Shown piece by piece: positions 26,224 to 34,062 of a DNA stretch of 40,355 nt. The stretch's first letter is position 1. The number at the start of each line of letters is the position of its first letter. The notes beneath the pieces are model-generated. The model did no database searches. It had not been told where the DNA came from and saw only the letters and a program-made list of their open reading frames with translations. The translations under genes and the position numbers were made by a program. Source of the DNA: Alphaproteobacteria bacterium (GTDB lineage Bacteria; Pseudomonadota; Alphaproteobacteria; Rs-D84); the NCBI GenBank assembly GCA_017554365.1, contig JAFZIM010000039.1, positions 1-40,355 on the forward strand. Direction: 5' to 3'.

Positions 26224-27420
26224 ATGAAATTATCAAGAAGAGAGTTTGTAAAAACAATAAGTTTTTCAGCATTGGTTGTTGCGTTATCGCCACGTGTCGC
26301 GTTGGCTGCCCCTAATGCTGTTAAAAATATAAGAACAGGAATCCAACCTGGTGGTAAAACAAGATTGGTCATAGAAACCCGTTCAAGACCATCTTATACT
26401 TTGTCGTATGGTGAAAAACAATTAATTGTTAATTTATCAAATACAAATGGTGATTCTGCAATTAGCCCAAGTTTGGCAAATTCAACATTAATAAAAAGAA
26501 TTATGCAAATCCAAGATGGGTCTACATTAAAAATAAATGCGACATTGGGTTCAGCCATAGACGCTATTGAAAAAAATCAGATTATGATTTTAGAACCTAA
26601 TGGTGATAATGATTATAGATTAGTTTTAGATTTTACTGCTGGTTCAGGCAAAGGAATTAATAATGTAAGGTCTGAAACCGCAACAAAAACAACCGCAACA
26701 GCAAGTACCACATCAACACAACCAACAAAAACAACAAACACTAAACAGCATATAATTGTTGTAGATGCGGGACATGGTGGCAAAGACCCTGGATGTATAG
26801 GTAAGGGCGGAACTCAGGAAAAAACCATTGTTTTGTCTGTTGCACGAAAATTAAAAAATAAATTAGATTTGGCTGGATATAAAACATTTTTGACTCGTTC
26901 AAGTGATGTTTATTTGAAATTGGCAGAACGTGCAGAAATTGCCGAAAAGAAACATGCAGATTTGTTTATATCTTTGCATGCTAATGCCAACCCAAGTCGT
27001 GATATGAAGGGTTTTTCAATTTATACTTTATCTGAAAAAGCATCTGACGAAGAAGCACAAAAATTGGCAGAATCAGAAAATGCTGCTGATAAGATAGATG
27101 TTAATGGTTTCGAAAAATTTTCAAAAGAAATTCGTGTTGCTTTGTCATCTTTACAGCAACATGCAGTTGCAGAATTAAGTGAAGAATACGCGAATGGTGC
27201 GGCAAAAAGTTTTAATCGCGCTTCTATTGAACAACAAAAAGGGCCGGCGGTTAGACATGCTCCGTTTGCTGTGTTGCGTTCAACTGTTCCTGGGGCTTTG
27301 ATTGAATTGGGGCATTTATCAAATAAAAACGAAGAAAAACTATTAAAATCAGACGCCCACCAAAATAAATTAGTGGACGCCATAGTTAAATCAGTTAATG
27401 ATTACGATTTTGATGTTTAA
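26224..27420 (+). CDS. amiC: N-acetylmuramoyl-L-alanine amidase, AmiC type (Tat-exported)
   Basis: Splits septal peptidoglycan during daughter-cell separation. The N-terminus has a twin-arginine signal (SRREFVKTISFSALVVALSP). An AMIN targeting domain follows (about residues 35-140: TRLVIETRSRPSYTLSYGE...). A Thr/Ser-rich linker of 30 residues and the Amidase_3 domain come next (IVVDAGHGGKDPG, TQEK, DLFISLHANANP, ALIELGHLSN). The zinc ligands His, Glu and His and the catalytic Glu are all present. Length 398 aa. There is no Shine-Dalgarno sequence; the promoter's -10 box ends 7 bases upstream. The stop lies next to the start of the degraded fic region, on the opposite strand. A possible weak hairpin (27420-27451) may end both transcripts. 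Confidence 0.94.
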   Translation: MKLSRREFVKTISFSALVVALSPRVALAAPNAVKNIRTGIQPGGKTRLVIETRSRPSYTLSYGEKQLIVNLSNTNGDSAISPSLANSTLIKRIMQIQDGSTLKINATLGSAIDAIEKNQIMILEPNGDNDYRLVLDFTAGSGKGINNVRSETATKTTATASTTSTQPTKTTNTKQHIIVVDAGHGGKDPGCIGKGGTQEKTIVLSVARKLKNKLDLAGYKTFLTRSSDVYLKLAERAEIAEKKHADLFISLHANANPSRDMKGFSIYTLSEKASDEEAQKLAESENAADKIDVNGFEKFSKEIRVALSSLQQHAVAELSEEYANGAAKSFNRASIEQQKGPAVRHAPFAVLRSTVPGALIELGHLSNKNEEKLLKSDAHQNKLVDAIVKSVNDYDFDV

Positions 27421-27422
27421 AA

Positions 27423-27656
27423 TTATCTTGATTTCAATAAACTGATAATTTCTTTTTGTGTTCTTAGCATACATTTTTCCATGTATTCTGTGTAAGCACG
27501 ATGATTGCCAGATAATTTTTTATGTAATGCTTCCATATATTCAGTTGAATCAGTTTTCTTGTTAAATATTATTGGTCGATAACCATTTTGAATTAAAAAC
27601 CAATTCATTAAAAGACGTGCCAAACGTTTGTTTAAATCTGTAAATGGTTGAGTCAT
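27423..27656 (-). pseudogene. Fic/Doc-like protein, C-terminal fragment (77 aa)
   Basis: Displaced 3' part of the fic gene whose 5' part lies at 30071-30544. It begins MTQPFTDLNKRLARLLMN, then FLIQNGYRPIIF, matching the Fic motif region HPFx[DE]GNGR followed by RLLxN-x-L-x2-GYPP. In this protein the catalytic His is Gln and DGNGR reads DLNKR, closer to Doc (DANKR). After insertion of the element the open frame extends upstream through the TATAAT copy and the inverted repeat, adding 15 irrelevant codons (to 27701). No promoter drives it clearly. Confidence 0.85.
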
Positions 27657-27662
27657 TATAAT
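27657..27662. repeat. Target site duplication, left copy (TATAAT)
   Basis: TATAAT directly abuts the left inverted repeat; an identical copy abuts the right repeat at 30071-30076. Confidence 0.9.
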
Positions 27663-27686
27663 ACACTCTGTTCCATAAAAGATAGT
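27663..27686 (+). repeat. Terminal inverted repeat, left (24 bp)
   Basis: Begins ACACTCTGTTCC and ends AAAGATAGT. All 24 bases are the exact reverse complement of 30047-30070. Beyond it the inner sequences are only loosely similar. Confidence 0.95.
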
Positions 27687-27721
27687 GAAATAACGAATCA
27701 CTAGTATGACCTTAATATTTG

Positions 27722-27730
27722 TGATATAAT
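27722..27730 (+). promoter_or_regulatory. Extended -10 promoter of the endonuclease gene
   Basis: TGATATAAT: extended -10 (TGn) plus consensus TATAAT (27725-27730), without a clear -35. Leader of about 17 bases to the ATG at 27754. Confidence 0.55.
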
Positions 27731-27753
27731 CTTCAAAATTAAAGGTTAGTATT

Positions 27754-28854
27754 ATGGATTATCAAACGGCTAAAAAGGTTCATTCTAGTAAAGATTATAG
27801 AGAATTTAACCAAGATCCAACTTTTTTATTTGTAAATCAATTTATGAAAAAAGGTAAAGATTTTGATGCAGAGTTACAAAAACAATTTTTACAAGTTATA
27901 AATTGTGCTATAACAAAGAAAAATGTTGATGAAAACTGTCAAGAGGTTTATGATTGGGTTAAAAATAATAATTTATTAGATATTATAATAGAATTTATTC
28001 ATTCTAATAGAGATAAAGCCATTTGGTATCCAGACGAAGAAGAAGTTCAACGACACATTCAAGAGCTTAATAGTTTGTCATTGTTTTTTCAAAGTTTTAA
28101 TCCTACAAACAGTATAAACAGAGCTATTTTTGATAAAATTCAAAATGTAGATTCTATAACAAAGCTGAAAAAAGTTATTACAGATGTTGTTAAAATATCA
28201 AAAGATACAGTTTACAAGATGTATTTTGATACACAAACCACAAGAATAATAGAAGATATTTTTAATCGTCATGACACAGTTACTCCTACTTTAATTGATG
28301 AAAAAGGGGTAGATTTTTTCATAAATAAAATACCACTAGATTTGAAAATAACTTGTTTTCCAAAAGAATACCTTAAATTACAAAGAAAGGAATTAAAGTT
28401 GAAAAATGAGATAACTAAATTGAAAGCTATAGCAAAAAAATACAATATAAACTTTGATAAAACAGCAAAAGAGGATATTTTAAAGCATTTAATTACTTCG
28501 AAAATAAAAGACATTAATAATCAAGAGGCACTTCAACAGCTTCAAAATTTGGATAAAGAAAATCTTTCCATTATCAATTCCACAAAAGTCAATAAACATA
28601 ATATCATTAAATGGTTGTACGAAAACCAAGGTGCTATGAGATTTTGTGCTGAAAATAGATTATTTTTAGTTTTGTATGATTCTAAACAACCAGAAATGTC
28701 TGATAAGATGCGAATAACCCATTATCAAGATATTAAAAATGCAATAAACGGTTACCTAGATACATTTAAAGAAGAAAATTTACAAGATATAGAATTTGTT
28801 TTTAATAAAGAAACTTACACAACAAAAAGTGATATAATATTTGTGGTTATTTAG
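27754..28854 (+). CDS. Type II restriction endonuclease (PD-(D/E)xK-like)
   Basis: 366 residues, no close family recognised. GVDFFINKIPLDLKIT (Asp187, Asp196, Lys198) matches a D-x8-(D/E)-x-K nuclease core. It is preceded by helices and followed by a charged coiled-coil region (about 205-275) and a C-terminal beta-rich part ending SDIIFVVI. The call rests on this motif and the adjacent methyltransferase. AAAGGT is 8 bases before the ATG. It converges with the methyltransferase, and the stops overlap by 8 bases (28847-28854). GAG, AGA and CTT codons are commoner than in host genes, consistent with transfer. No controller (C) gene is present. Confidence 0.75.
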   Translation: MDYQTAKKVHSSKDYREFNQDPTFLFVNQFMKKGKDFDAELQKQFLQVINCAITKKNVDENCQEVYDWVKNNNLLDIIIEFIHSNRDKAIWYPDEEEVQRHIQELNSLSLFFQSFNPTNSINRAIFDKIQNVDSITKLKKVITDVVKISKDTVYKMYFDTQTTRIIEDIFNRHDTVTPTLIDEKGVDFFINKIPLDLKITCFPKEYLKLQRKELKLKNEITKLKAIAKKYNINFDKTAKEDILKHLITSKIKDINNQEALQQLQNLDKENLSIINSTKVNKHNIIKWLYENQGAMRFCAENRLFLVLYDSKQPEMSDKMRITHYQDIKNAINGYLDTFKEENLQDIEFVFNKETYTTKSDIIFVVI

Positions 28855-29905
28855 GAGAACATATAAATAATAATTCTTTACTGCCTTTTACGCTTCCTTT
28901 ACCAGCAACACCGTTAACATATTCTTTGTCTGCTACTTCTACATTTTTATATTTTAATATAAGTTCTATCATTTGCTCTTTATTTGGAAAACTTCTGTCA
29001 TTATAACTTATAATCCAGTATGGTATTTTTTTTGCTTCTTTAAACAATTTATCAAAAGAATTAATTATATCTTTTTTAGTATCAAATCCACTATACAATT
29101 TAGGTTCGTATCTTTTTATACCATTTACAAATGTTTTATCTTTTTCTGTCCAATTTTCAACAAAAGTTTCTAATAAATGATAAAATCCTTGATAATCTGC
29201 ATGACTACCACAATAAGGTGGATCTAAATATAACAAATCAACATTTTTTAATTTTTTTACAAATTCAATCGCATCACCTTGATAACTTTTATTGTTTTTG
29301 CCATTATCAAAAACAGCATTGTTATACTGTTTTACCAATTCTAAAAACATTTCTTTTATTGGTCTAATTAAACTTTTATTTCTTTTTATCCTTGCTGGGT
29401 CTTTGGCATAAACAAGGGCTTGATGGTGGGCAAAATGCCCCATGGTTATTTTCTTTGTTAGTGTTCTGTTCATAATAGCTAATGCTAAACTTTTTTTAAT
29501 CGGTGATAACAATTCAACATTACTACGAAAAGAATCTAACATTCTTGCTTCTTCCCTAACAAAAAACATATTAGTAAATAATTTTTCCATTATGTAAAAT
29601 TGTTTTGGATTTTTATTATCACTAAATAAAATATTAATATCTTGTTCTGATAATTTTTCTGTTTTATTTTCAATCAATGCTTTTCCAATTTGGTTGCTAT
29701 AATTCATAAAATCATTTGTGAATACTTGAAATCCTAATTGTTTCAAAAAGAAAGCAACTGATTGAGAACCAGCAAACGCATCAGCAACAATATTCACATC
29801 AGAAGGAATAAAACCCTTAATCCAGTTTAAGTGTTTATACTTTGCTCCCAGATATTGAGGCAAAGGAAACTTATAATTTAAAAAATCATTAAATAGGTTA
29901 TTCAT
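28847..29905 (-). CDS. DNA adenine-N6 methyltransferase (alpha class, D12 family)
   Basis: Methylates adenine in the site cut by the partner endonuclease. Order of motifs: PQYLGAKYK (residues 16-24, the FxGxK SAM-binding element), DAFAGSQSVA (motif I, 42-51), target recognition region (about 100-200), then LYLDPPYCG (motif IV, DPPY at 228-231). This is the alpha order of Dam-like D12 enzymes. Length 352 aa from the ATG at 29905. A longer frame starts at a TTG at 29944, but a promoter (TTGAAA-N17-TAATAT) overlaps it and its -10 box ends 10 bases before 29905. The Dam-specific region is not seen, so the site need not be GATC. Confidence 0.9.
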   Translation of the reverse strand: MNNLFNDFLNYKFPLPQYLGAKYKHLNWIKGFIPSDVNIVADAFAGSQSVAFFLKQLGFQVFTNDFMNYSNQIGKALIENKTEKLSEQDINILFSDNKNPKQFYIMEKLFTNMFFVREEARMLDSFRSNVELLSPIKKSLALAIMNRTLTKKITMGHFAHHQALVYAKDPARIKRNKSLIRPIKEMFLELVKQYNNAVFDNGKNNKSYQGDAIEFVKKLKNVDLLYLDPPYCGSHADYQGFYHLLETFVENWTEKDKTFVNGIKRYEPKLYSGFDTKKDIINSFDKLFKEAKKIPYWIISYNDRSFPNKEQMIELILKYKNVEVADKEYVNGVAGKGSVKGSKELLFICSPK

Positions 29906-30046
29906 ACTTCTATTTATATTAATTATTAACACAGTTTTTTTCAATATTAAAATCCTGCATTTAATTCAAATATCCATTTCTGTGTTATAGAACTTTTTAT
30001 TTTGATTAGAAAATCAAATATATTTAAATTTCTACGTAACATTTTT

Positions 30047-30070
30047 ACTATCTTTTATGGAACAGAGTGT
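30047..30070 (-). repeat. Terminal inverted repeat, right (24 bp)
   Basis: Ends ...GGAACAGAGTGT on the plus strand; the exact reverse complement of 27663-27686. Confidence 0.95.
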
Positions 30071-30076
30071 TATAAT
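30071..30076. repeat. Target site duplication, right copy (TATAAT)
   Basis: Abuts the right inverted repeat and matches 27657-27662. On the minus strand it is ATTATA, coding Ile-Ile of the Fic protein. Confidence 0.9.
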
Positions 30077-30567
30077 ATCATAATGCAAATCAAAAGCACG
30101 TTTTAATACAGGGACTCTTTCTTGTGTTAAATTATATTGTATTTGTTCTATATGGTAATATATCTGTTGTGCAGAAGGTGCATATTCGCCAAGGACTTTC
30201 GCATCAGTATAACGAAAACCAGTCGGAACATCTGTATCTTTTGCCAATATAGAATGTAATTCTCGTATTTCATAAGAATCAATAGGAGTATGTTTGTTGT
30301 TTAAAATATAATCATAAGCCAACCCAATATTTTTCAAATTGGTATAATCAATGAAATTTTTTCGTTTATTGCTTGAAATATATTGCTGTTGTGGTTTGAA
30401 CAAAATCATAGGTTCCACAGATGTAATCTGATAACGCAACATATTGATACTATCAATGTTTTTAGCAGAAGAGTGCATCAATGTATTGATAAGAATACGA
30501 TTTTCTTCAATTCTTTGCTTGTCGGTCATAATTTTTTTTGTCATGTTTTACACCTTATTTATATGTA

Positions 30568-30595
30568 AATATAGCACTAAAATATATTTTGTCAA
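30568..30595 (-). promoter_or_regulatory. fic promoter
   Basis: Minus strand TTGACA (30595-30590), 16-base spacer, TATATT (30573-30568). Confidence 0.75.
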
Positions 30596-30615
30596 TATTA
30601 AAACATAAAAATAAA

Positions 30616-30641
30616 TAAAAAAACGACCAAAATGGCCGTTT
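30616..30641 (-). terminator. Terminator after tRNA-Ser(CGA)
   Basis: Minus strand AAACGGCCA-TTT-TGGTCGTTT (one G-U) with a T6 tail. Confidence 0.85.
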
Positions 30642-30650
30642 ACAAATTTC

Positions 30651-30741
30651 TGGCGGAGATAGGGGGATTCGAACCCTCGATAGAGTTGCCTCTATACGCG
30701 ATTTCGAGTCGCGCGCATTCAACCAGCTCTGCCATATCTCC
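30651..30741 (-). tRNA. tRNA-Ser(CGA)
   Basis: 91 nt with a long variable arm. Acceptor GGAGATA/TATCTCC, anticodon loop CTCGAAA (anticodon CGA), T-loop TTCGAAT, discriminator G, CCA encoded. Confidence 0.95.
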
Positions 30742-30751
30742 GTACGGGTGA

Positions 30752-30779
30752 ATTATATATAAACATAATAAAAAAGCAA
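30752..30779 (-). promoter_or_regulatory. tRNA-Ser(CGA) promoter
   Basis: Minus strand TTGCTT (30779-30774), 16-base spacer, TATAAT (30757-30752). Confidence 0.75.
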
Positions 30780-30786
30780 AGATAAT

Positions 30787-30969
30787 TTATCTTGTTTTTT
30801 TATTGTTTCGGTCTTCTATGATTTTATCTAATATATCTGTTCTTCCAATCAATTCTAAAAAATATTTTAGTTTTCCATTTTTGTTCATGTTTAACAAAGG
30901 AACAATCCATTCGTCTTTAGAAAGATAATCAGATATTTTTATAATTTCTGATATTTCAAGTTTTTCCAT
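30787..30969 (-). CDS. Small uncharacterised protein (60 aa)
   Basis: MEKLEISEIIKISDYLSKDE..., a charged, helix-rich small protein with a basic C-terminus (NNKKTR). It is preceded by AAGGAAAAACTA and the ATG, a good ribosome site. A plausible promoter lies upstream (minus strand TTGTTA 31021-31016, 16 bases, TATCAT 30999-30994). These signals, not homology, are why I call it. No known family. It lies just upstream of tRNA-Ser(CGA) on the same strand and may share readthrough. Confidence 0.5.
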   Translation of the reverse strand: MEKLEISEIIKISDYLSKDEWIVPLLNMNKNGKLKYFLELIGRTDILDKIIEDRNNKKTR

Positions 30970-31035
30970 TAGTTTTTCCTTGCTTCATTAAACATGATAT
31001 AGAATCTTTTTTATTTAACAAGTAAATTTTCTTAT

Positions 31036-31063
31036 TTGTATATTGAATTATATATAGTATAAA
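31036..31063 (+). promoter_or_regulatory. Promoter of the alkyltransferase-like gene
   Basis: TTGTAT (31036-31041), 16-base spacer, TATAAA (31058-31063). Only 9 bases separate the box from the ATG at 31073, so the leader is 0-3 bases. Confidence 0.6.
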
Positions 31064-31072
31064 ATAATCATT

Positions 31073-31420
31073 ATGAAGACATTTTTTGAACAAGTTTATG
31101 ATATAGTTGAAAAAATACCAGCAGGTTATGTGTTAACCTATGGCGATATTGCCAAAATGTTGGGTAAACCACGTATGGCAAGATTTGTTGGTTTTGCTAT
31201 GTCTGCTGTATGTGAAACAGATAACAGACCTTGGCATAGGGTCACTTTTTCAGATGGGCGTTTATGGGATGGTGAATGGGCCAAAGTACAATATAATTTA
31301 TTAAAAAATGAAGGCGTCACTTTTACCAGAGACGGAAAAATAAATCTTGAAAAACATAAATGGCATATTGAAAATATGATGGCACCTGCTGATTTGCGTG
31401 ATTTACCATTAAAATTTTAA
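31073..31420 (+). CDS. Alkyltransferase-like protein (ATL, MGMT-fold)
   Basis: 115 residues, the C-terminal DNA-binding half of O6-alkylguanine-DNA alkyltransferases. PAGYVLTYGDIAKMLGKP is the helix-turn-helix with the Arg finger region (ARFVGFAMS). The active-site PCHRV reads PWHRV (NRPWHRVTF), so the acceptor Cys is Trp and the protein cannot transfer alkyl groups. ATLs instead bind alkylated guanine and hand it to nucleotide excision repair. There is no Shine-Dalgarno sequence; the promoter box nearly abuts the ATG. The assignment is secure from the PWHRV motif and length. Confidence 0.9.
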   Translation: MKTFFEQVYDIVEKIPAGYVLTYGDIAKMLGKPRMARFVGFAMSAVCETDNRPWHRVTFSDGRLWDGEWAKVQYNLLKNEGVTFTRDGKINLEKHKWHIENMMAPADLRDLPLKF

Positions 31421-31507
31421 TAACTATAAGAAAAAACTTTATTTTTTGTAAAAAAAGTGGAATATTATTACCTATGATATGAATGTTGTAATAAAAAGGT
31501 ATAAAAT

Positions 31508-31801
31508 ATGAAACGTTCAGATGTTATAAGAACATTACAAGTGCAATTTAAAAATATGCGTGCTAGTGATGCTATGGCTATGTTAGATGCTGTGGTTGAT
31601 GAAATGAAAAACGCAGTTGCAAATGATGATAGAATTGAAATTCGTGGCTTTGGAACTTTTCAATCACGTGTTCGTGCAACAAAAAATGGATATAACCCAA
31701 GTACTGGCGACATTGTTTATTTGCCAGCAGGTAAAACAATTTTATTTAAACCAAGTCGTGAATTAACTAAAAAAATGAATGAACGGGCAGGTATAAAATG
31801 A
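31508..31801 (+). CDS. ihfB: Integration host factor beta / HU-family DNA-binding protein
   Basis: 97 residues of the HU/IHF fold. It reads MKRSDVIRTL, a helical dimer core, then the DNA-bending arm DDRIEIRGFGTFQSRVRATKNGYNPSTGDIV and FKPSRELTKKMN. RSDVI at the N-terminus and DRIEIRGFG favour IHF-beta over HU, and alphaproteobacterial ihfB is of this size. AAAAAGG lies 6 bases before the ATG. The stop overlaps the accDA start (ATGA, 31798-31801), so the two are translationally coupled. HU remains the alternative name. Confidence 0.83.
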   Translation: MKRSDVIRTLQVQFKNMRASDAMAMLDAVVDEMKNAVANDDRIEIRGFGTFQSRVRATKNGYNPSTGDIVYLPAGKTILFKPSRELTKKMNERAGIK

Positions 31802-33537
31802 CATCTGGAATAAAAACTCATAATCGTGATAAATATGAACGTGTTCGCAGATTGATGTGGATAAAATGCGAAGCATGTGGTCGTTTGGTTTATTACAAAG
31901 ATTATAAAAATAATCATTATGTATGTCCAAGATGTGGACGTGCTTTTATGATGACACCAAAACAACGTTTTGATTTGTTGTTTGATAATGTTAACTGGCA
32001 AAAAATAGATATGCCTATAACCAGTGATGACCCATTAAATTTTGTAGATAGAATGTCTTACAAAGAAAGATTGGCAGAAGCACGTGAAGACACAGGGACA
32101 AATGATTCTATTTCAACCGCAGATGGTGTTGTTGGTGGAATAAATACAACTATCTGTGTTATGAATGGTGATTTTATGATGGGGTCAATGGGACGTGCCG
32201 CTGGTGATGCTATCGTTGCAAGTATTGAACATGCTATCGAATTAAAAAATCCATTTATTATGGTCACATGCAGTGGCGGTGCTCGTATGCAAGAAAACAT
32301 TTTATCTTTGATGCAGATGGCACGAACAACCGTCGCAGTTAATAAATTACATGAAAATAAATTACCTTATATAATCATATTAACAGACCCTACATTTGGC
32401 GGTGTCACGGCATCTTTTGCTATGTTAGGGGATATACATATTGCAGAAAAGGGTGCAAGAATTGGTTTTGCTGGTCGTCGTGTCATAGAACAAAATATAC
32501 ACGAAAAATTACCATCAAATTTCCAAACTGCTGATTATTTATATGAACATGGTATGGTTGATATTGTTGTAGATAGAGATAACTTAAAATCTGCTGTGGA
32601 AAAAGTTTTACATGTATTAACAAAACAACCACGTGAAGCAAAAGTTATTGATGTCAAAACACCTAAGTTTGATACACCTAAAAAATCAAGAGATGTTGGA
32701 AAAACACCAGAATATGACAAGGTTTTGTTGGCTCGTAATGAAAACAGACCACATTTTCTTGATTATGTAAATGGCATAGTAGATGAATGGTCTTATTTGG
32801 CAGGCGATAGATGTTTTGCCGAAGATGCTGCTATGTGTGGTGGAATTGGTTATTGGTATGGTATTCCATCTGTGATTATCGGTCAGGAAAAGGGTAGAAC
32901 CATAGAAACCCGCCAACAACATCGTTTTGGTATGCCTAATCCAGAAGGATACAGAAAAGCACAACGTTTAATGAAATTGGCTGAAAAATTTAATTTGCCT
33001 TTGATTTCATTATTTGATACAGCAGGTGCTTTTGCCGGTGGTGCAGCCGAAGAACGCGGACAATCTCAGGCAGTTGCTTCTACTATTGCTATGGGGTTAA
33101 AAGTAAAAACACCTTATGTTGCAGTTAATGTCGGTGAAGGTGGTTCTGGCGGTGCAATTGCTATCGGAACAGGCGATAAAATAATGATGCTTGAAAATGC
33201 GATTTATTCAGTTATCGCGCCTGAATCTTGTGCAAGTATTTTATGGAAAGATAATAAATTCAAAGCAGAAGCGGCCACCGCATTAAAATTAACTGCTCGT
33301 GATATGGCTTCTTTGAATGTTATTGATAAAATAATTTCAGAACCTGCAGGCGGGGCGCAAAAAGATTGGCAGACAACAATGGAATTGTTGGCAAAAGCAG
33401 TTGCGGAAGCAATTGAAGAATTAAAAGAAGTGCCTGTTGATGAATTAGCAATAAATCGTGCAAAGAAATTTATATCTATGACACGAGATGTTGAAATTTT
33501 TCAACCAGACCATACGCCTGAAGAAAAACAAGTATAA
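31798..33537 (+). CDS. Acetyl-CoA carboxylase carboxyltransferase, fused beta-alpha subunits
   Basis: 579 residues with the AccD and AccA parts in one chain. The N-terminal beta half has the zinc ribbon CEACGRLVYYKDYKNNHYVCPRCG (four Cys). It continues into the crotonase-like core with SGGARMQENILSLMQMA and PTFGGVTASFAMLGD. After a linker (about 300) comes the alpha half, starting VLLARNENRPHFLDYVNGI. It contains GGIGYWYGIPSVIIGQEKGR, FDTAGAFAGGAAEERGQSQA, GEGGSGGAIAIGTGD and SVIAPESCASILWKD. It transfers the carboxyl group from biotin to acetyl-CoA, the first committed step of fatty-acid synthesis. The two halves are separate genes in most bacteria. Start at the ATGA overlap with ihfB; GGCAGGT precedes it. 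Confidence 0.93.
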   Translation: MTSGIKTHNRDKYERVRRLMWIKCEACGRLVYYKDYKNNHYVCPRCGRAFMMTPKQRFDLLFDNVNWQKIDMPITSDDPLNFVDRMSYKERLAEAREDTGTNDSISTADGVVGGINTTICVMNGDFMMGSMGRAAGDAIVASIEHAIELKNPFIMVTCSGGARMQENILSLMQMARTTVAVNKLHENKLPYIIILTDPTFGGVTASFAMLGDIHIAEKGARIGFAGRRVIEQNIHEKLPSNFQTADYLYEHGMVDIVVDRDNLKSAVEKVLHVLTKQPREAKVIDVKTPKFDTPKKSRDVGKTPEYDKVLLARNENRPHFLDYVNGIVDEWSYLAGDRCFAEDAAMCGGIGYWYGIPSVIIGQEKGRTIETRQQHRFGMPNPEGYRKAQRLMKLAEKFNLPLISLFDTAGAFAGGAAEERGQSQAVASTIAMGLKVKTPYVAVNVGEGGSGGAIAIGTGDKIMMLENAIYSVIAPESCASILWKDNKFKAEAATALKLTARDMASLNVIDKIISEPAGGAQKDWQTTMELLAKAVAEAIEELKEVPVDELAINRAKKFISMTRDVEIFQPDHTPEEKQV

Positions 33538-33540
33538 TTA

Positions 33541-33568
33541 AAACCGCCAAAATGGCGGTTTTTTTTAT
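33541..33568 (+). terminator. Rho-independent terminator (AACCGCC family)
   Basis: AAACCGCCA-AAA-TGGCGGTTT with a T8 tail, ending the ihfB-accDA unit. Confidence 0.93.
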
Positions 33569-34039
33569 TTAATCTCGTTGTATCTTTTTAAGGAATTTCT
33601 GAATTAAATATAAACAAATCATACTATGAATATTCGAATAATTATTTTTCGTTTTGTTTGAATAATATTCTTTTATTCCCCTGTAAATCAGCACGATAGT
33701 AGGGACTTTTTTAATGATTTTTATACTGGTACTGCCACATTGATATAAATTAAATCTGTCTTTGCATTTTTCTTTTATAATTGGTTCTGTGGGTTGAATT
33801 TCATAAATTACAGATTTTTCATCAAAAATAGTATCCCAAAGTATTGTATCAAAAGCATTGTCTGTAAAATGAATAACAGGTTTTTGAAAATGAATACAAA
33901 ATCTTCCAATAGTTGAACTTTTATTTATGATATCAATATTAGATGTGATATTGTTAATATCATTAATATTATAATGTTCTGATAGCATTTCCAAAAAAGG
34001 ATAATTCAAAGCAACAATTTTATAATATTTCTGTTTCAT
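33569..34039 (-). CDS. Uncharacterised protein (156 aa)
   Basis: Reads MKQKYYKIVALNYPFLEMLSEHYN and is rich in Ile, Asn and Lys. No family recognised, no signal peptide or membrane segment. The open frame extends to 34228 on the minus strand, but that part is antisense to tRNA-Ser, so I use the ATG at 34039. A near-consensus promoter (34063-34090) puts the transcription start about 17 bases upstream. No Shine-Dalgarno sequence is visible. The codon use is very A/T- and AGA-rich, more so than housekeeping neighbours, so it may be accessory. Confidence 0.6.
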   Translation of the reverse strand: MKQKYYKIVALNYPFLEMLSEHYNINDINNITSNIDIINKSSTIGRFCIHFQKPVIHFTDNAFDTILWDTIFDEKSVIYEIQPTEPIIKEKCKDRFNLYQCGSTSIKIIKKVPTIVLIYRGIKEYYSNKTKNNYSNIHSMICLYLIQKFLKKIQRD

Positions 34040-34062
34040 AACAATTAACTTTTTATTTCGAA

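Larger units (their letters stand above)
27663..30070. mobile_element. TIR-bounded element carrying a type II restriction-modification system
   Basis: 2408 bp, with perfect 24-bp terminal inverted repeats and a 6-bp direct duplication (TATAAT). The only genes inside are a PD-(D/E)xK endonuclease and an adenine methyltransferase, convergent and overlapping by 8 bases. No transposase, recombinase or resolvase is present. Removing the element and one TATAAT copy rejoins the fic gene in frame (...LHYDII-MTQPFTDLN...). Codon use differs from the neighbours: the endonuclease uses GAG several times where host genes use nearly only GAA. It behaves as a non-autonomous transposon with an R-M cargo. The mobilising enzyme must be elsewhere (inference). 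Confidence 0.93.
30032..30544 (-). pseudogene. Fic/Doc-like protein, N-terminal fragment
   Basis: Residues 1-158 of the interrupted fic gene. ELHSILAKDTDVPTGFRYTDAKVLGEYAPSAQQI is the Fic flap and inhibitory-loop region. LHYDII, just before the HPF motif, marks the break. The last 12 codons (CSIKDSKNVT and neighbours) come from the inserted element. Restored, the protein would be 235 aa: 158 here and 77 from 27656-27423. AAGG is 8 bases before the ATG. A good promoter lies upstream, so the fragment is probably still transcribed. Fic proteins AMPylate or otherwise modify target proteins, but this one lacks the catalytic His in its other half. Confidence 0.87.

Noticed and set aside
29906-29944. 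TTG start giving a 365-aa methyltransferase
   Set aside because: No ribosome site; a promoter with its -10 box 10 bases before the ATG at 29905 overlaps this stretch, so the shorter start is preferred.
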